Source: Lentibacillus cibarius
GTDB taxonomy: Bacteria > Bacillota > Bacilli > Bacillales > Amphibacillaceae
Assembly (NCBI RefSeq): GCF_005887555.1
Contig: NZ_VCIA01000001.1
Coordinates: forward strand, 62,001-126,000
Length of the DNA: 64,000 nucleotides
Reading direction: 5' to 3'
Shown here one piece after another: positions 28,564-38,896 of the stretch (positions are counted from its first letter, which is position 1; every line of letters starts with the position of its first letter). The position numbers were made by a program, and so were the translations under genes. The notes beneath the pieces are model-generated. The model did no database searches, was not told where the DNA came from, and saw only the letters and a program-made list of their open reading frames with translations.

Positions 28564-29691
28564 CTATTCGTTTGCTGCTTCCTGTACAATTGCTGTGACG
28601 AGTTCTGTGATTTTTACCAGCTCCTCTACTGGAATCCGTTCATTGGTTGTATGGATGTCCTCATAACCGACAGCCAAGTTGACGGTAGGAATGCCTAAAC
28701 CCGAAATAACGTTCGCATCACTTCCGCCACCGCTCGCCTGCAAAGTGCTGTTGCGACCTATCGCTTTTGCAGCATTCCGGGCAACTTCTACCACTTTTTC
28801 GCCTTTATTCCGTTTAAACCCGGGATACATAATTTTTACATCCACTTCTGCATTGCCGCCATAGTTTGCCGCAACATCTTCAAAGGCCTGTTTCATTTCA
28901 GCAACTTGTTTTTCCATTTTGTCCGGGTTTAATGATCTGGCTTCAGCTAATATCTCAACATGATCGGCAACAATGTTTGTTTGCTTTCCGCCTTCAAATC
29001 GGCCGATATTGGCGGTTGTTTCTTCGTCAATCCGGCCTAATGGCATCTTGGATATGGCTTTGGCTGCGAGTGTAATAGCTGAAACACCTTTTTCAGGTGC
29101 GAGTCCGGCATGTGCCGTTTTCCCTTTCATAACGGCATTCAATTTAGCCTGGGTTGGCGCCGCTACAATAATGTCACCTACAGCGCCATTACTGTCGATG
29201 GCATAACCATATTTCGCATGAAGTACTGATTCATCCAACGCTTTCGCTCCAACCAACCCGGATTCTTCCCCAACAGTAATGACAAATTGAATGTCACCAT
29301 GTTCCACATCATTTTCATTCAGTGTCCGAATGGTTTCTAACATAGCGGCTAAACCAGCTTTATCGTCCGCACCAAGGATTGTCGTCCCGTCTGACTCGAT
29401 ATAACCATCTTTTATGGAAGGGGTGATTCCCTTGCCGGGCACGACCGTATCCATATGTGATGTGAAATAAATTGGGTCGACCCCTTCTTTATTGCCCTTA
29501 AGCGTACCAATTAAATTACCTGCACCATGCCCTGTTTGCTCTTTCGCATTATCTTCTGCTACATCCAGTCCAAGTTCTGTAAACTTTTTAGTTAAAGTGT
29601 CAGCAATTTCTGCCTCGTAACCTGTTTCTGAATCAATTTGGACAAGTTCAAAAAATTCTTCTATTAATCGATCTTTGTTAATTGAAAGCAT
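28564..29691 (-). CDS. M20-family peptidase (YqjE/tripeptidase T-like)
   Basis: A zinc aminopeptidase of 375 residues. The first metal motif is SHMDTV, the bridging aspartate and glutamates lie in LGADDKAG and VGEESGLVGAK, and the final histidine is in EDIHTTNE. A dimerisation domain occupies roughly residues 180-290. It is close to B. subtilis YqjE and annotated PepT-like proteins; the actual peptide substrate is unknown. The start has an AGGAGG site. Confidence 0.9.
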   Translation of the reverse strand: MLSINKDRLIEEFFELVQIDSETGYEAEIADTLTKKFTELGLDVAEDNAKEQTGHGAGNLIGTLKGNKEGVDPIYFTSHMDTVVPGKGITPSIKDGYIESDGTTILGADDKAGLAAMLETIRTLNENDVEHGDIQFVITVGEESGLVGAKALDESVLHAKYGYAIDSNGAVGDIIVAAPTQAKLNAVMKGKTAHAGLAPEKGVSAITLAAKAISKMPLGRIDEETTANIGRFEGGKQTNIVADHVEILAEARSLNPDKMEKQVAEMKQAFEDVAANYGGNAEVDVKIMYPGFKRNKGEKVVEVARNAAKAIGRNSTLQASGGGSDANVISGLGIPTVNLAVGYEDIHTTNERIPVEELVKITELVTAIVQEAANE

Positions 29692-29847
29692 TGTCTAATC
29701 CTCCTGGGCTAGCTATATAGTTATTCATTTCATCATAACTGAATATGTGATTATTTTGTCGTTCTCCTCTAAATATGAGCATGTTGAATCTTTGTATGAA
29801 ATTGATTTCCGCGTTATTTAATTTAACTATTTTATACTTTTACTCAC

Positions 29848-29876
29848 TTGTCCTATTCGCTATTTAACGATAAAAT
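29848..29876 (+). promoter_or_regulatory. Candidate promoter of the Prli42-like gene
   Basis: TTGTCC, 17 bases, TAAAAT, 34 bases before the start codon. Two mismatches in the -35 and one in the -10. Confidence 0.4.
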
Positions 29877-29910
29877 ACAATTATAGAATAAGAAATGAGG
29901 AGGAATGGGA

Positions 29911-30048
29911 ATGGCTAAAAAAGCAGCAAAAGCACAAGCTCCCCGTAAAAAGTCAAAACGTGAACGACGAATGACACTTATCGTCTACATTATGATTATT
30001 GCAATGGTGTTATCTTCCATGACCATGGGGTTGTCTATGTTTATATAA
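29911..30048 (+). CDS. Prli42-like single-span membrane miniprotein
   Basis: A 45-residue protein with a very strong GAGGAGG site. The first 21 residues are lysine/arginine rich (MAKKAAKAQ, then PRKKSKRERR); residues 22-45 form one hydrophobic segment containing VYIMIIAMVLSS and GLSMF. This pattern matches the Prli42 family, which anchors the stressosome to the membrane in Listeria. The basic cytoplasmic tail is longer than in the 31-residue Listeria protein. A terminator follows, so it is monocistronic. Confidence 0.8.
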   Translation: MAKKAAKAQAPRKKSKRERRMTLIVYIMIIAMVLSSMTMGLSMFI

Positions 30049-30125
30049 ACTGGGCTTACTGGTACCACCATTCATTAAATTCCGGAATATATACTGACTT
30101 TCATATTTATATAGCTAAAAGGCTG

Positions 30126-30151
30126 GGATCGGCTATTCCGGTCTTTTTTTT
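30126..30151 (+). terminator. Terminator after the Prli42-like gene
   Basis: GATCGG and CCGGTC pair around CTATT, followed by eight T. It overlaps the last codons of the convergent yqjA-like gene. Confidence 0.7.
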
Positions 30152-31116
30152 ACCCGGATTCGAGCAGATACATCACTTTGTTTAAACTTTTCCTTCAACA
30201 GTAAATAGTCTTCAATCTCGTGAAGCAGCCGAAATAAATTTGCTCGTGTTATGAATGCCTCGCGTGTTTCCGGTAGCTCTTCCTGATCAAAAGTGTTGCG
30301 CAGTTTACTCAATTCATCTAAATAAAGGATAGCTGTATTGCCGGGATGTACAGCATCTGATAGCTTGTCAAAGAAATCAGCGACCTGTACTGAGATGGCA
30401 TCTGTTTTAGGTAATCTGCTGACAAGTGGCAACATTTTTTGCAGACATTCAAATTGTTTACTCCGCATAACGAAATAATCGTGATATGGATGCTCAGTTC
30501 TTAGCAAATGATTTTCCTTATCAAGAGATACCAAATTCATAGCTTCTTGTATCAGTTCCTCACTCTTTGTCAGTTCCTTTCCGTCCCAATCCTCATTTTT
30601 ATTACGTATGTATAAAGCGATTTCTCGTAAAATGAGCTGAAAGTTGCGTTCCAGTTCGGTTTGTTTCTGTTTAAGCTGTTTATCTAGACTAGGCATATAT
30701 AAATTAACTAAAAGCCCTGTTCCAATTCCGACAATAATTAATAAAAACTGGTCAAACAGAAAAGAACGAGAGATACCTTCCGCACCATATAAATTTAAAA
30801 TAATAACCGAACTTGTCGCAATACCGGGAGTCACTTTCAGTAGTACCGTCGTAGGTATGAAAAAAAGCAACATAATACCTACAACGATTGGATGATAACC
30901 AATCAGTTCAAAGAAGATAATAGAAAACAATGAAGCAGTGACACAAGCAAGAAAACGGTGCCACGCACTCAAAACAGAACGTTTCCGGGAAGGCTGAATA
31001 CATAAAATAGTCAAAATCCCTGCGGAAACGAAATTGCTCACCCCTAGAAGTTGTGCAACCGAAATGGAAATCGGGGTGCCTATTGCAGTTTTAATCGTCC
31101 GGTAGCCGATTCGCAC
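30133..31116 (-). CDS. YqjA-like membrane protein (aromatic acid exporter family)
   Basis: A 327-residue protein with about five transmembrane segments in the first 140 residues, then a soluble helical domain to the C-terminus. This is the layout of the DUF939/ArAE_1 family that includes B. subtilis YqjA. The start is GTG with AAGGAGATATC upstream. Transport of aromatic acids is a family-level label, not shown here. Confidence 0.8.
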   Translation of the reverse strand: MRIGYRTIKTAIGTPISISVAQLLGVSNFVSAGILTILCIQPSRKRSVLSAWHRFLACVTASLFSIIFFELIGYHPIVVGIMLLFFIPTTVLLKVTPGIATSSVIILNLYGAEGISRSFLFDQFLLIIVGIGTGLLVNLYMPSLDKQLKQKQTELERNFQLILREIALYIRNKNEDWDGKELTKSEELIQEAMNLVSLDKENHLLRTEHPYHDYFVMRSKQFECLQKMLPLVSRLPKTDAISVQVADFFDKLSDAVHPGNTAILYLDELSKLRNTFDQEELPETREAFITRANLFRLLHEIEDYLLLKEKFKQSDVSARIRVKKRPE

Positions 31117-31197
31117 AATGATATCTCCTTATTAACAATTAATCTAATAAGACCTCTTTCCGCTCCCTATAACTGTACATCCTACCGTGATGAAAAT

Positions 31198-31229
31198 GAG
31201 GCTGTTCCCGTACTTCTTGAGACAGCCTC
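31198..31229 (-). terminator. Terminator after the bacilliredoxin gene
   Basis: GAGGCTGT and ACAGCCTC form an eight-base stem followed by ATTTTC on the minus strand, 29 bases after the brxB stop. Confidence 0.7.
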
Positions 31230-31258
31230 GCTTTCGACCGGTTGTTTACCGGAAGATG

Positions 31259-31690
31259 TTAAATTTCTTCACAGTGTTCATCAAACACTTTTTGTAGTTT
31301 GCCGACTACTTCCATTGCACTGTAGCCTTCGATGTCAGAACGCTCAAGCATCGTGACAATTTTACCATCCTTAAGGAAAGCAAAAGATGGGGATGACGGT
31401 GGGTACCCTTCAAAGTATTCTCGTGCCTTATCTGTTGCTTCTCGGTCTTGTCCCGCAAAAACAGTGACTAGGTGATCGGGACGCTTATCATAGTGAATGG
31501 CGTTAGCTGCTGCAGGACGTGCAACACCTCCGGCACAGCCGCATGTTGAGTTAATCATAACCAATGTCGATCCTTCACGGCTTAAGGCCTCGTCAACGGA
31601 TTCAGGCGTCGTCAGTTCTTCATAGCCTGCTTCCTTAACATCACTGCGGGCAGCGTCTACTACGTCTTTCATAAACAGATCAAAATCCAT
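31259..31690 (-). CDS. brxB: Bacilliredoxin BrxB (YqiW family)
   Basis: Removes bacillithiol from S-bacillithiolated proteins. The 143-residue thioredoxin-like protein carries the C50-G-C52 active site in [13 protein letters not shown], and AGQDREAT plus [12 protein letters not shown] are characteristic. The start [10 protein letters not shown] aligns with B. subtilis YqiW; upstream in-frame starts lack usable ribosome-binding sites. Its place beside the bkd operon is that of yqiW. Confidence 0.93.
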   Translation of the reverse strand: MDFDLFMKDVVDAARSDVKEAGYEELTTPESVDEALSREGSTLVMINSTCGCAGGVARPAAANAIHYDKRPDHLVTVFAGQDREATDKAREYFEGYPPSSPSFAFLKDGKIVTMLERSDIEGYSAMEVVGKLQKVFDEHCEEI

Positions 31691-31863
31691 ATAAATAGTC
31701 ATCTCCTTATCAGAGGTTAAATTTAGGTTCATATTTTTAGCTTATCAATTTTTAAGTATCTTTTCAATGCAGACAACTTACCAGTCAGTATATATGATAG
31801 TTGAATACTGCATCCATAGGGTATGAACTGGAAAAGTCGGAATCACCTTGTAACCGGTAGTTT

Positions 31864-33141
31864 TTAATAGATACTAGTTGTATCTTTATTAATGTTTTCT
31901 AGAATTTCTTTGACCTTTGCTAGGAACTGCCCGACGACGAGTCCATCCAATACCCGGTGATCAAGTGACAGGCAGAGATTAACCATGTCACGTGCTGCAA
32001 ACATGTCATCGATAATAACCGGTCGCTTAACAATGGATTCCACCTGTAGTATCGCTGCCTGTGGATGATTGATTACCCCCATGGACTGTACAGACCCGAA
32101 TGCACCGGTATTATTAACAGTGAAAGTTCCGCCTTGCATATCATCAGCAGTCAGTTTTCCGGAGCGAGCCCTTGTTGCCAATTCGTGGATGTCTCTAGCT
32201 ATCCCTTTAATGCTTTTTTCATCCGCATTTTTGATGACAGGGACAAATAATTCCTGGTCCTTGGCTACAGCAATCGACAGGTTAATATCCCTATGCTGGA
32301 TAATCTTATCTCCGGCCCATGTGCTGTTCAATTGTGGATATTCCTTCAATGCCTGTGCAACGGCCTTTACAAAAAAGGCAAAGAATGTAAGGTTGAACCC
32401 TTCTTTTTCTTTAAATGATTCTTTCATCTGATTGCGATAAGTCACAAGATCGGTTACATCGACCTCAACTGCCATCCACGCATGTGGAATTTCCTGGGTC
32501 GAGCGGACCATGTTCTGCGCAATCGTTTTTCTTACACCGGTTACCGGTATTTCAATGTCACCGGAATTGGTTATCTGTTGCGACGGCGTGTCTTGTCCTA
32601 AAGCTGTTGATGCATCTGGCTTATGTGATGTCGTTGCTAATACTTTTTCTGTTGTCTTCTCTGTTTTCGCTTGTGTACCCGAAGCAATTAATTGTTCTAT
32701 ATCTTTTCTCGTTATACGGCCGCCACGTCCTGTTCCTTCGACCTGCCCAAGCTCGATACCATTTTCCTGCGCCAGCTTTAACACAGCTGGAGAATAACGC
32801 TTTTTCATCGATGTGTCATTCTCTGCAGCTTCCGTAGCGGGCTCAACCTGTCCTTCTGTATTATCATTAACTTGTTCACTCTCGCCTGTACTACGTTCCT
32901 CTTCGACATCGATGTAACAAATAAGGTCACCGACCCGGACAGTATCCCCAACCTGTGCGACGAGCTCGCTAATGACACCTGTAAATGATGATGGGACCTC
33001 CGCGTTTACTTTATCTGTCATGACCTCTGCAATCGGATCATATTTATTTACTTTATCACCCTCGCCGACTAGCCATGAATTTATCGTTCCCTCTGTTACA
33101 CTTTCACCGAGCTGGGGCATATTGATTTTTTCTGTTGCCAT
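31864..33141 (-). CDS. bfmBB: Branched-chain alpha-keto acid dehydrogenase E2 (lipoamide acyltransferase)
   Basis: Transfers the branched acyl group from E1 to CoA. The lipoyl domain (1-80) has the lipoylated K44 in MTDKVNAE; an acidic linker, the peripheral subunit-binding domain (YSPAVLKLAQENGIELGQV...GRGGRITRKDI) and the acyltransferase core with LDHRVLDG follow. ATG at 33141 with an AGGAGGG site gives 425 residues. Last gene of the bkd operon. Confidence 0.95.
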   Translation of the reverse strand: MATEKINMPQLGESVTEGTINSWLVGEGDKVNKYDPIAEVMTDKVNAEVPSSFTGVISELVAQVGDTVRVGDLICYIDVEEERSTGESEQVNDNTEGQVEPATEAAENDTSMKKRYSPAVLKLAQENGIELGQVEGTGRGGRITRKDIEQLIASGTQAKTEKTTEKVLATTSHKPDASTALGQDTPSQQITNSGDIEIPVTGVRKTIAQNMVRSTQEIPHAWMAVEVDVTDLVTYRNQMKESFKEKEGFNLTFFAFFVKAVAQALKEYPQLNSTWAGDKIIQHRDINLSIAVAKDQELFVPVIKNADEKSIKGIARDIHELATRARSGKLTADDMQGGTFTVNNTGAFGSVQSMGVINHPQAAILQVESIVKRPVIIDDMFAARDMVNLCLSLDHRVLDGLVVGQFLAKVKEILENINKDTTSIY

Positions 33142-33185
33142 ATGTAACCCTCCTTTTAGCACATCGTTTGTAGCAATGTCAGCAT

Positions 33186-34169
33186 TTAAAATTCCGCCAT
33201 GTCACGGATGGCTGTTTCAACTTTTTCCGGGTTCATCATGAAGAATTTCTCCATGGTTGGTGAAAATGGCATGGCAGGAATATCCGGTCCGGCAAGGCGT
33301 TGTATAGGGGCATCCAGATCAAATAGACAGTTCTCAGCGATAATTGCCGCTACTTCTCCGATAATGCTTCCCTCTTTATTATCCTCGGTAATCAATAGGA
33401 CTTTTCCGGTTTTTCCTGCTGCCTCAATGATGGACTCCTTATCAAGCGGATAAACAGTCCTTAAATCAAGAATGTGGGTACTGATGCCCTCTTCTTCCAG
33501 TTTTTCAGCTGCCTGCAATGCAAAATGGACGCTTAAACCGTATGTGATTACGGTAACGTCAGAACCTTCCCGCTTAATGTCCGCTTTTCCGATGGGAAGA
33601 ACATAATCATCTCCCGGAACTTCTTCCTTTAAAAGACGATAGGCCCGCTTATGTTCAAAAAAGAGTACAGGATCATTATCACGGATGGAGGCTTTCAATA
33701 AACCTTTTGCATCGTATGGAGTAGACGGCATGACGATTTTAAGTCCCGGCTGATTCGCAAATACTGCCTCAACCGACTGTGAATGGTATAGTGCCCCGTG
33801 TACACCACCGCCATATGGTGCTCTTATTGTAATGGGTGCATCCCAGTCATTATTGGAGCGGTAGCGAATTTTTGCAGCTTCCGAAACAATTTGGTTCACA
33901 GCCGGCATAATAAAATCAGCAAACTGCATTTCCGCTACCGGACGCATGCCATACATGGCTGCACCTATTCCGACACCTGCTATTGCTGATTCGGCAAGTG
34001 GTGTGTCCAGCACACGATATTCCCCGAATTCGTCATAGAGACCTTTGGTGGTTCCGAATACGCCACCTTTTTTGCCCACATCTTCACCTAAAATAAATAC
34101 TTTCTCATCACGCTGCATTTCTTCCCTTAAAGCAGTTGTGATTGCTTGAATATACGATTGAACTGGCAT
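33186..34169 (-). CDS. bfmBAB: Branched-chain alpha-keto acid dehydrogenase E1 beta
   Basis: Pairs with BfmBAA to decarboxylate 2-keto acids from Val, Leu and Ile. The 327-residue transketolase-like protein has LGEDVGKKGGVFG, the TPP-pyrimidine domain and the C-terminal transketolase domain with LDLRTVYPLD. GGGAGG precedes the ATG. Confidence 0.95.
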   Translation of the reverse strand: MPVQSYIQAITTALREEMQRDEKVFILGEDVGKKGGVFGTTKGLYDEFGEYRVLDTPLAESAIAGVGIGAAMYGMRPVAEMQFADFIMPAVNQIVSEAAKIRYRSNNDWDAPITIRAPYGGGVHGALYHSQSVEAVFANQPGLKIVMPSTPYDAKGLLKASIRDNDPVLFFEHKRAYRLLKEEVPGDDYVLPIGKADIKREGSDVTVITYGLSVHFALQAAEKLEEEGISTHILDLRTVYPLDKESIIEAAGKTGKVLLITEDNKEGSIIGEVAAIIAENCLFDLDAPIQRLAGPDIPAMPFSPTMEKFFMMNPEKVETAIRDMAEF

Positions 34170-34184
34170 TTTCGCTTCCCTCCC

Positions 34185-35177
34185 TTATTCTTCATATACA
34201 TACTTGAGTGCTGATTCCGGCTCCGGATATGGCGCATTTTCGGCATAGTCGGTAGCCTCATTGACGATTTTTTCAATATCTGAACGCAATTCGTTTTCTA
34301 CTTCCTCCGTCAAGACACCTATCTCTTTCAAATAAGCTGCAAAAGTAATAAGAGCGTCATTTTTCTTCGCCTCATTAACTTCCGAACTTTCCCGGTACTG
34401 ACGGTCATCGTCATCACTTGAGTGGGCAGTGAATCGATAAGCAACAGCTTCAATCAGTGTTGGCCCTTCACCATCGATGGCTCGTTCTCTAGCTTTTTTG
34501 ACTTCTTTATAAACGGCAAGTGGATCATTCCCATCAACGGTAACTCCCGGCATACCATAGCTTTCTGCACGTTTAGAAACATTTTCGCTGGCAACTTGCT
34601 TATCAAAAGGCACGGAAATAGCGTATTGATTGTTTTCCACCATTGTTATAACCGGTAGCTTGTGGACACCCGCGAAATTCAGTCCCTCATGAAAATCTCC
34701 TTGATTAGATGAACCTTCACCTAATGTTACAAACGAGACAGTATCTTCCTTTTCCATTTTTGCAGCCAGTGCTACTCCTACTGCATGTGGAATCTGTGTT
34801 GTTACCGGTGACGACTGTGTCAGAATTCTATTTTTCTTCTGTCCGAAATGACTTGGCATCTGACGCCCACCGGAATTGGGATCTTCCGCTTTGGCAAAGG
34901 CCGATAGCATCAGTTCCTTTGCCGTCATTCCGAATGCTAGCACAACTCCTAGATCCCGGTAATATGGTGAAGTATAATCCTTGGTGCGATCAAGCGCAAA
35001 TGATGCACCAATTTGCGATGCTTCTTGCCCCTGACAGGATATGACAAACGGTATTTTTCCTGCTCTGTTCAGCAGCCACATCCGTTCGTCCAGCTTTCGA
35101 GCCAACAGCATGTGTTTGTACATGTCCAGCACATGTTCATCAGTCAGTCCTAATGATTCATGACGATTTTTTACCAT
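34185..35177 (-). CDS. bfmBAA: Branched-chain alpha-keto acid dehydrogenase E1 alpha
   Basis: The TPP-binding subunit of 330 residues. GEGSSNQGDFHEGLNFA holds the GDG-type Mg-TPP motif ending in NNQYAIS, and the regulatory-loop region RFTAHSSDDD is typical of the bacterial enzyme. Fifteen bases separate it from the E1 beta gene. Confidence 0.95.
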   Translation of the reverse strand: MVKNRHESLGLTDEHVLDMYKHMLLARKLDERMWLLNRAGKIPFVISCQGQEASQIGASFALDRTKDYTSPYYRDLGVVLAFGMTAKELMLSAFAKAEDPNSGGRQMPSHFGQKKNRILTQSSPVTTQIPHAVGVALAAKMEKEDTVSFVTLGEGSSNQGDFHEGLNFAGVHKLPVITMVENNQYAISVPFDKQVASENVSKRAESYGMPGVTVDGNDPLAVYKEVKKARERAIDGEGPTLIEAVAYRFTAHSSDDDDRQYRESSEVNEAKKNDALITFAAYLKEIGVLTEEVENELRSDIEKIVNEATDYAENAPYPEPESALKYVYEE

Positions 35178-35237
35178 ACATTATTCTCTCCTTCAATGGA
35201 TTGAAATACAATTCCTGTTATCTCGAAAAACAGATTG

Positions 35238-36658
35238 CTAACCATGTATTTGTTTGCCATCAACAGCCAGTGCTGCTTCTCCCATCACTTCTGAAAGTGA
35301 CGGATGTGGGTGGATATTATGCGCTACTTCCCAAGGTGTTGCATCGAGTACCTTAGCCAATCCGGCCTCTGAGATCATATCGGTAACATGTGGACCAATC
35401 ATATGGACACCTAGAACATCATCCGTTTTTTTGTCAGCAATTACTTTGACGAAGCCGTTCGATTCTCCATCTACCAATGCCTTACCAACTGCTTGGAAAG
35501 GAAATTTACCGATTTTAATGTCAAATCCTGTTTCCACTGCCTGATTCTCTGTCAGGCCAACACTTGCGGATTCCGGATTAGAATAAATGCAGCTTGGGAT
35601 ATTGCCATATTCCAGTGGAAATGGATTGTTCCCGGCCATATGTTCCACCGCGGCAATACCTTCGTGTGAAGCTACATGGGCAAGCTGCATACCACCAATC
35701 ACATCACCAATAGCATATATGTGTGCCTCTTTCGTCTGATAATAGTTATTTGTCCGGATAAATCCATTTTCAACAGCAATGTCTGTATTATGCAGCCCGA
35801 TATTGGAAGTGTTAGCAGCGCGTCCAACTGAAACGAGCATTTTATCAGCCGAAAATGTTTCTTTTCCATTGCTTGTTTCCGCCTCAACGGCAATGCCCTT
35901 ACCTTTTTGCAATGTTTCAGGCAGCACTTTCGCACCCTTAACAAACTGGACACCTTTCTTGGATAAATGTTTTTCCATTTCAACCGCTACTTCCTCATCT
36001 TCTGTCGGTAAAATACGCTCAAGATACTCGATAACAGTTACGTCAACCCCGAAATCAGCCAGCATGGAAGCCCACTCAACCCCAATGACACCGCCGCCTA
36101 TAATAATCATGGAGTCGGGAAGCTTCTCCATATGTAATGCCTCATCAGAGCTCATGACATTTTCCCCGTCAATTTCAAGGCCGGGAAGCGATTTAGGATG
36201 GGAGCCGGTGGAAATCAGTACATGCTTTGGTACAATCATCGTGTTTTCATCACCGTTGTCATATTCAATGGAAATAGGCCTGGCATGGGTGAGAATATAC
36301 TAGGACCAAGAATCCGCCCAAATCCTTTAAAAACGTCAATTTTTCCTTTTTTCATTAGCCCTTGCACACCTTGATGAAGTGTCTGAACGATACGATTTTT
36401 ACGTTTCTGTACATTTGCAAAATTAAGGGTTGGTTCTCCAGTATCTACACCATATGTAGCCGCTTCTTTCGTCTGTCTGAACACTTCCGCACTTCGGAGC
36501 AGCGCCTTGGACGGAATGCAACCGCGATGTAGACAGGTACCGCCGAGTTCGTCTTTTTCGACAACAGCGACTTGCATACCAAGCTGAGATGCCCGGATTG
36601 CTGCCACATAACCACCTGTCCCTCCGCCAAGGACAACTAAATCATAATCTTTCGCCAT
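35238..36658 (-). pseudogene. lpdV: Dihydrolipoamide dehydrogenase LpdV, frameshifted
   Basis: The E3 flavoprotein of the branched-chain complex, present in full but split between two frames. The 5' part has the FAD motif VVLGGGTGGYVAA and the redox pair C42/C47 in GGTCLHRGCIPSK and reads correctly to IFSPMPG. The frame then moves: the expected continuation (ISIEYDNGDENTMIVPKH) begins two bases later, so one base appears missing near 36281-36290. The 3' part holds IGGGVIGVEWAS, YAIGDVIGGMQLAH and the catalytic HPHPSLSE. The start overlaps buk by 17 bases. As written, no active E3 would be made. Confidence 0.87.
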
Positions 36659-37769
36659 GTAACGAATGCTCCTCTCTATCTTGATTAGATGGATATACTT
36701 TTGCTGTTTCTTTTCCTTGTAAAACTCGCTGTGCACCTTCGTACAATGTCTGGAGTTCATTTTCTCCAGGATAAATAAGCGTATCAGCAATCCAATTAAC
36801 CCGGTCAACAATCATATCAGTAAACATCTTCCCATACGCCAGACCGCCAGTCAAAACGATCGCATCGACGTTTCCGTTCAGTACTGTACTTGCCGCCCCA
36901 ATCTCTTTAGCAATTTGATAAGCCATGGCATCATAGATGAAGCTTGCCTCATCATCCCCATTTTCAATTCGTTCTTCCACTTCTTTAGCGTCATTGGTAT
37001 GCAAGTAGGCTACCAAACCTCCCTGGCCGACTATTTTTTTCATGATTTCATCCAGATAATACTGCCCAGAAAAACACATGGACACGAGGTCACCAGCAGG
37101 CACGGTCCCGGCCCGCTCTGGGGAAAATGGACCGTCACCGTGCAACCCGTTATTTACATCAATAACTCTCCCATTGTGATGGACACCTACTGTAATCCCT
37201 CCGCCCATATGAGCAACTATCAAATTGGCTTCTGCATACGGTATATTCATTTCTTCAGCAGCTTTACGTGCTGCTGCTTTCTGATTCAACGCATGAAAAA
37301 TACTTTTTCGCGGAAGTTCAGGAACACCAGAGACCCTTGCAATGTCCTGTAGCTCATCAACGACGACTGGATCAACAATAAATGCCTGTATATTCAATCC
37401 ATTGGCAATTTCATGGGCAATGATGCCACCCAGATTCGACGCATGGTCTCCATTATAACCATTTCGCAAATCCGTAAGCATCGTTTCGTTGACTTCATAC
37501 GTGCCGCCTTCAATGGGACGGAGCAGTCCACCACGCCCACAGACAGCACTTAATTTGGAAACATTAATACCTTCTATGTCAAGCTGCTGCAAAATGACCT
37601 GTTTTCGGAATGCGAATTGTTCTATTATATGCTTAAATGATGCTAGTTCAACGGTGGAATGTCGGATAGTCTTTTCCAGAATGCATTTTCCATCATCGAA
37701 CACACCAAATTTGGTTGACGTTGATCCTGGGTTAATTACTAATATTCGGTTAGGCTGATACTGTGACAC
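36642..37769 (-). CDS. buk: Butyrate kinase
   Basis: Phosphorylates short-chain acids reversibly; with Ptb it converts acyl-CoA to acid plus ATP. The 375-residue ASKHA-fold protein begins [16 protein letters not shown] and has [22 protein letters not shown] and the LTGGLAYG segment. It sits after bcd as in B. subtilis. The C-terminal 15 residues overlap the start of lpdV. Confidence 0.94.
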   Translation of the reverse strand: MSQYQPNRILVINPGSTSTKFGVFDDGKCILEKTIRHSTVELASFKHIIEQFAFRKQVILQQLDIEGINVSKLSAVCGRGGLLRPIEGGTYEVNETMLTDLRNGYNGDHASNLGGIIAHEIANGLNIQAFIVDPVVVDELQDIARVSGVPELPRKSIFHALNQKAAARKAAEEMNIPYAEANLIVAHMGGGITVGVHHNGRVIDVNNGLHGDGPFSPERAGTVPAGDLVSMCFSGQYYLDEIMKKIVGQGGLVAYLHTNDAKEVEERIENGDDEASFIYDAMAYQIAKEIGAASTVLNGNVDAIVLTGGLAYGKMFTDMIVDRVNWIADTLIYPGENELQTLYEGAQRVLQGKETAKVYPSNQDREEHSLHGERL

Positions 37770-37798
37770 TTTAATTTACCTCCGTGTTGTAGCATGGC

Positions 37799-38893
37799 TT
37801 ATCGTCTACTCAATGTATGATGACCATTCAATAAAAATTGACCGCGAGATGCCTTTAATGATTGAATACGCTCCTCTGCCATCCGGTCTGCTGCAATATT
37901 GGCAGGTATATTATCGCGTCTGGAAATCGCAAAGACTTTTGACAAATTATCGTAAATCGTGTCCACTTTCTTCATCGCCCTATCCTTATTATAACCGTTC
38001 AACTCATCAGAGACATTGATAACGCCACCTGAGTTGATGACATAATCTGGTGCGTAAACGATTCCTTTCTCGTGAAGGAGTTCTCCGTGTTTATCTGATT
38101 TCAATTGATTGTTGGCAGAACCTGCAATTACTTTTGCTTTTAGCTGCGGAATAGTTTCATCATTAATTGCAGCACCCAACGCACACGGGGCAAAAATGTC
38201 ACATTCAGCGCTGTAAATATCATCCGGGGCAACCGCTTTGGCACCGAACGCATCTTCAGCACGTTTGATTGCTTCTTTATTGATATCAGTGACAATTAAG
38301 TTAGCACCTTCCGCGTACAAATGTTCACATAATGTATAAGCAACATTACCGACACCTTGCACTGCAACAGTCTTACCCTCAAGAGAATCACTACCGAATG
38401 CTTCGTTTGCTGCAGCCTTCATGCCCTTGTATAGTCCATAGCCTGTAACAGGTGATGGATTACCGGATGAGCCGAATTCCGCTGAAGTTCCTGTAACAAA
38501 ATCTGTTTCCATATAAATCAAATCCATATCGCCGACAGTTGTACCTACATCTTCTGCAGTTATATATCGTCCGTTAAGACTTTGTATATATCGTCCGAAA
38601 GCGCGAAACATCTCCGGATTTTTGTCTTTTTTTGGGTCACCAATAATAACTGCCTTGCCTCCACCGAGATTTAAACCCGCTGCTGCATTTTTGTATGTCA
38701 TACCTCTTGCCAGACGAAGCGCATCTTCTATAGCGTCAGCTTCTGAATCGTAGGACCACATTCTTGTTCCGCCCAAAGCCGGACCTAGCGTTGTATCATG
38801 TATCGCAATAATTGCTTTCAGCCCGGAATTTTTGTCTTGACAAAATACTAACTGTTCATAATCACTTTCTTCCATATACGGAAATATTTCCAT
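37799..38893 (-). CDS. bcd: Leucine dehydrogenase
   Basis: NAD-dependent oxidative deamination of Leu, Val and Ile to 2-keto acids, the substrates of the complex encoded downstream. The 364-residue protein has [10 protein letters not shown], the catalytic lysines in [20 protein letters not shown], and the NAD fold motif VQGVGNVAY. Confidence 0.96.
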   Translation of the reverse strand: MEIFPYMEESDYEQLVFCQDKNSGLKAIIAIHDTTLGPALGGTRMWSYDSEADAIEDALRLARGMTYKNAAAGLNLGGGKAVIIGDPKKDKNPEMFRAFGRYIQSLNGRYITAEDVGTTVGDMDLIYMETDFVTGTSAEFGSSGNPSPVTGYGLYKGMKAAANEAFGSDSLEGKTVAVQGVGNVAYTLCEHLYAEGANLIVTDINKEAIKRAEDAFGAKAVAPDDIYSAECDIFAPCALGAAINDETIPQLKAKVIAGSANNQLKSDKHGELLHEKGIVYAPDYVINSGGVINVSDELNGYNKDRAMKKVDTIYDNLSKVFAISRRDNIPANIAADRMAEERIQSLKASRGQFLLNGHHTLSRR

Positions 38894-38896
38894 TAG

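Noticed and set aside
32415..32837. 140-codon plus-strand frame opposite bfmBB
   Set aside because: Antisense to the E2 linker and core; cysteine/leucine-rich translation without family likeness.
36281..36290. Programmed frameshifting in lpdV
   Set aside because: No X-XXY-YYZ slippery site, no downstream structure, and the family does not use recoding. A missing base explains it more simply.
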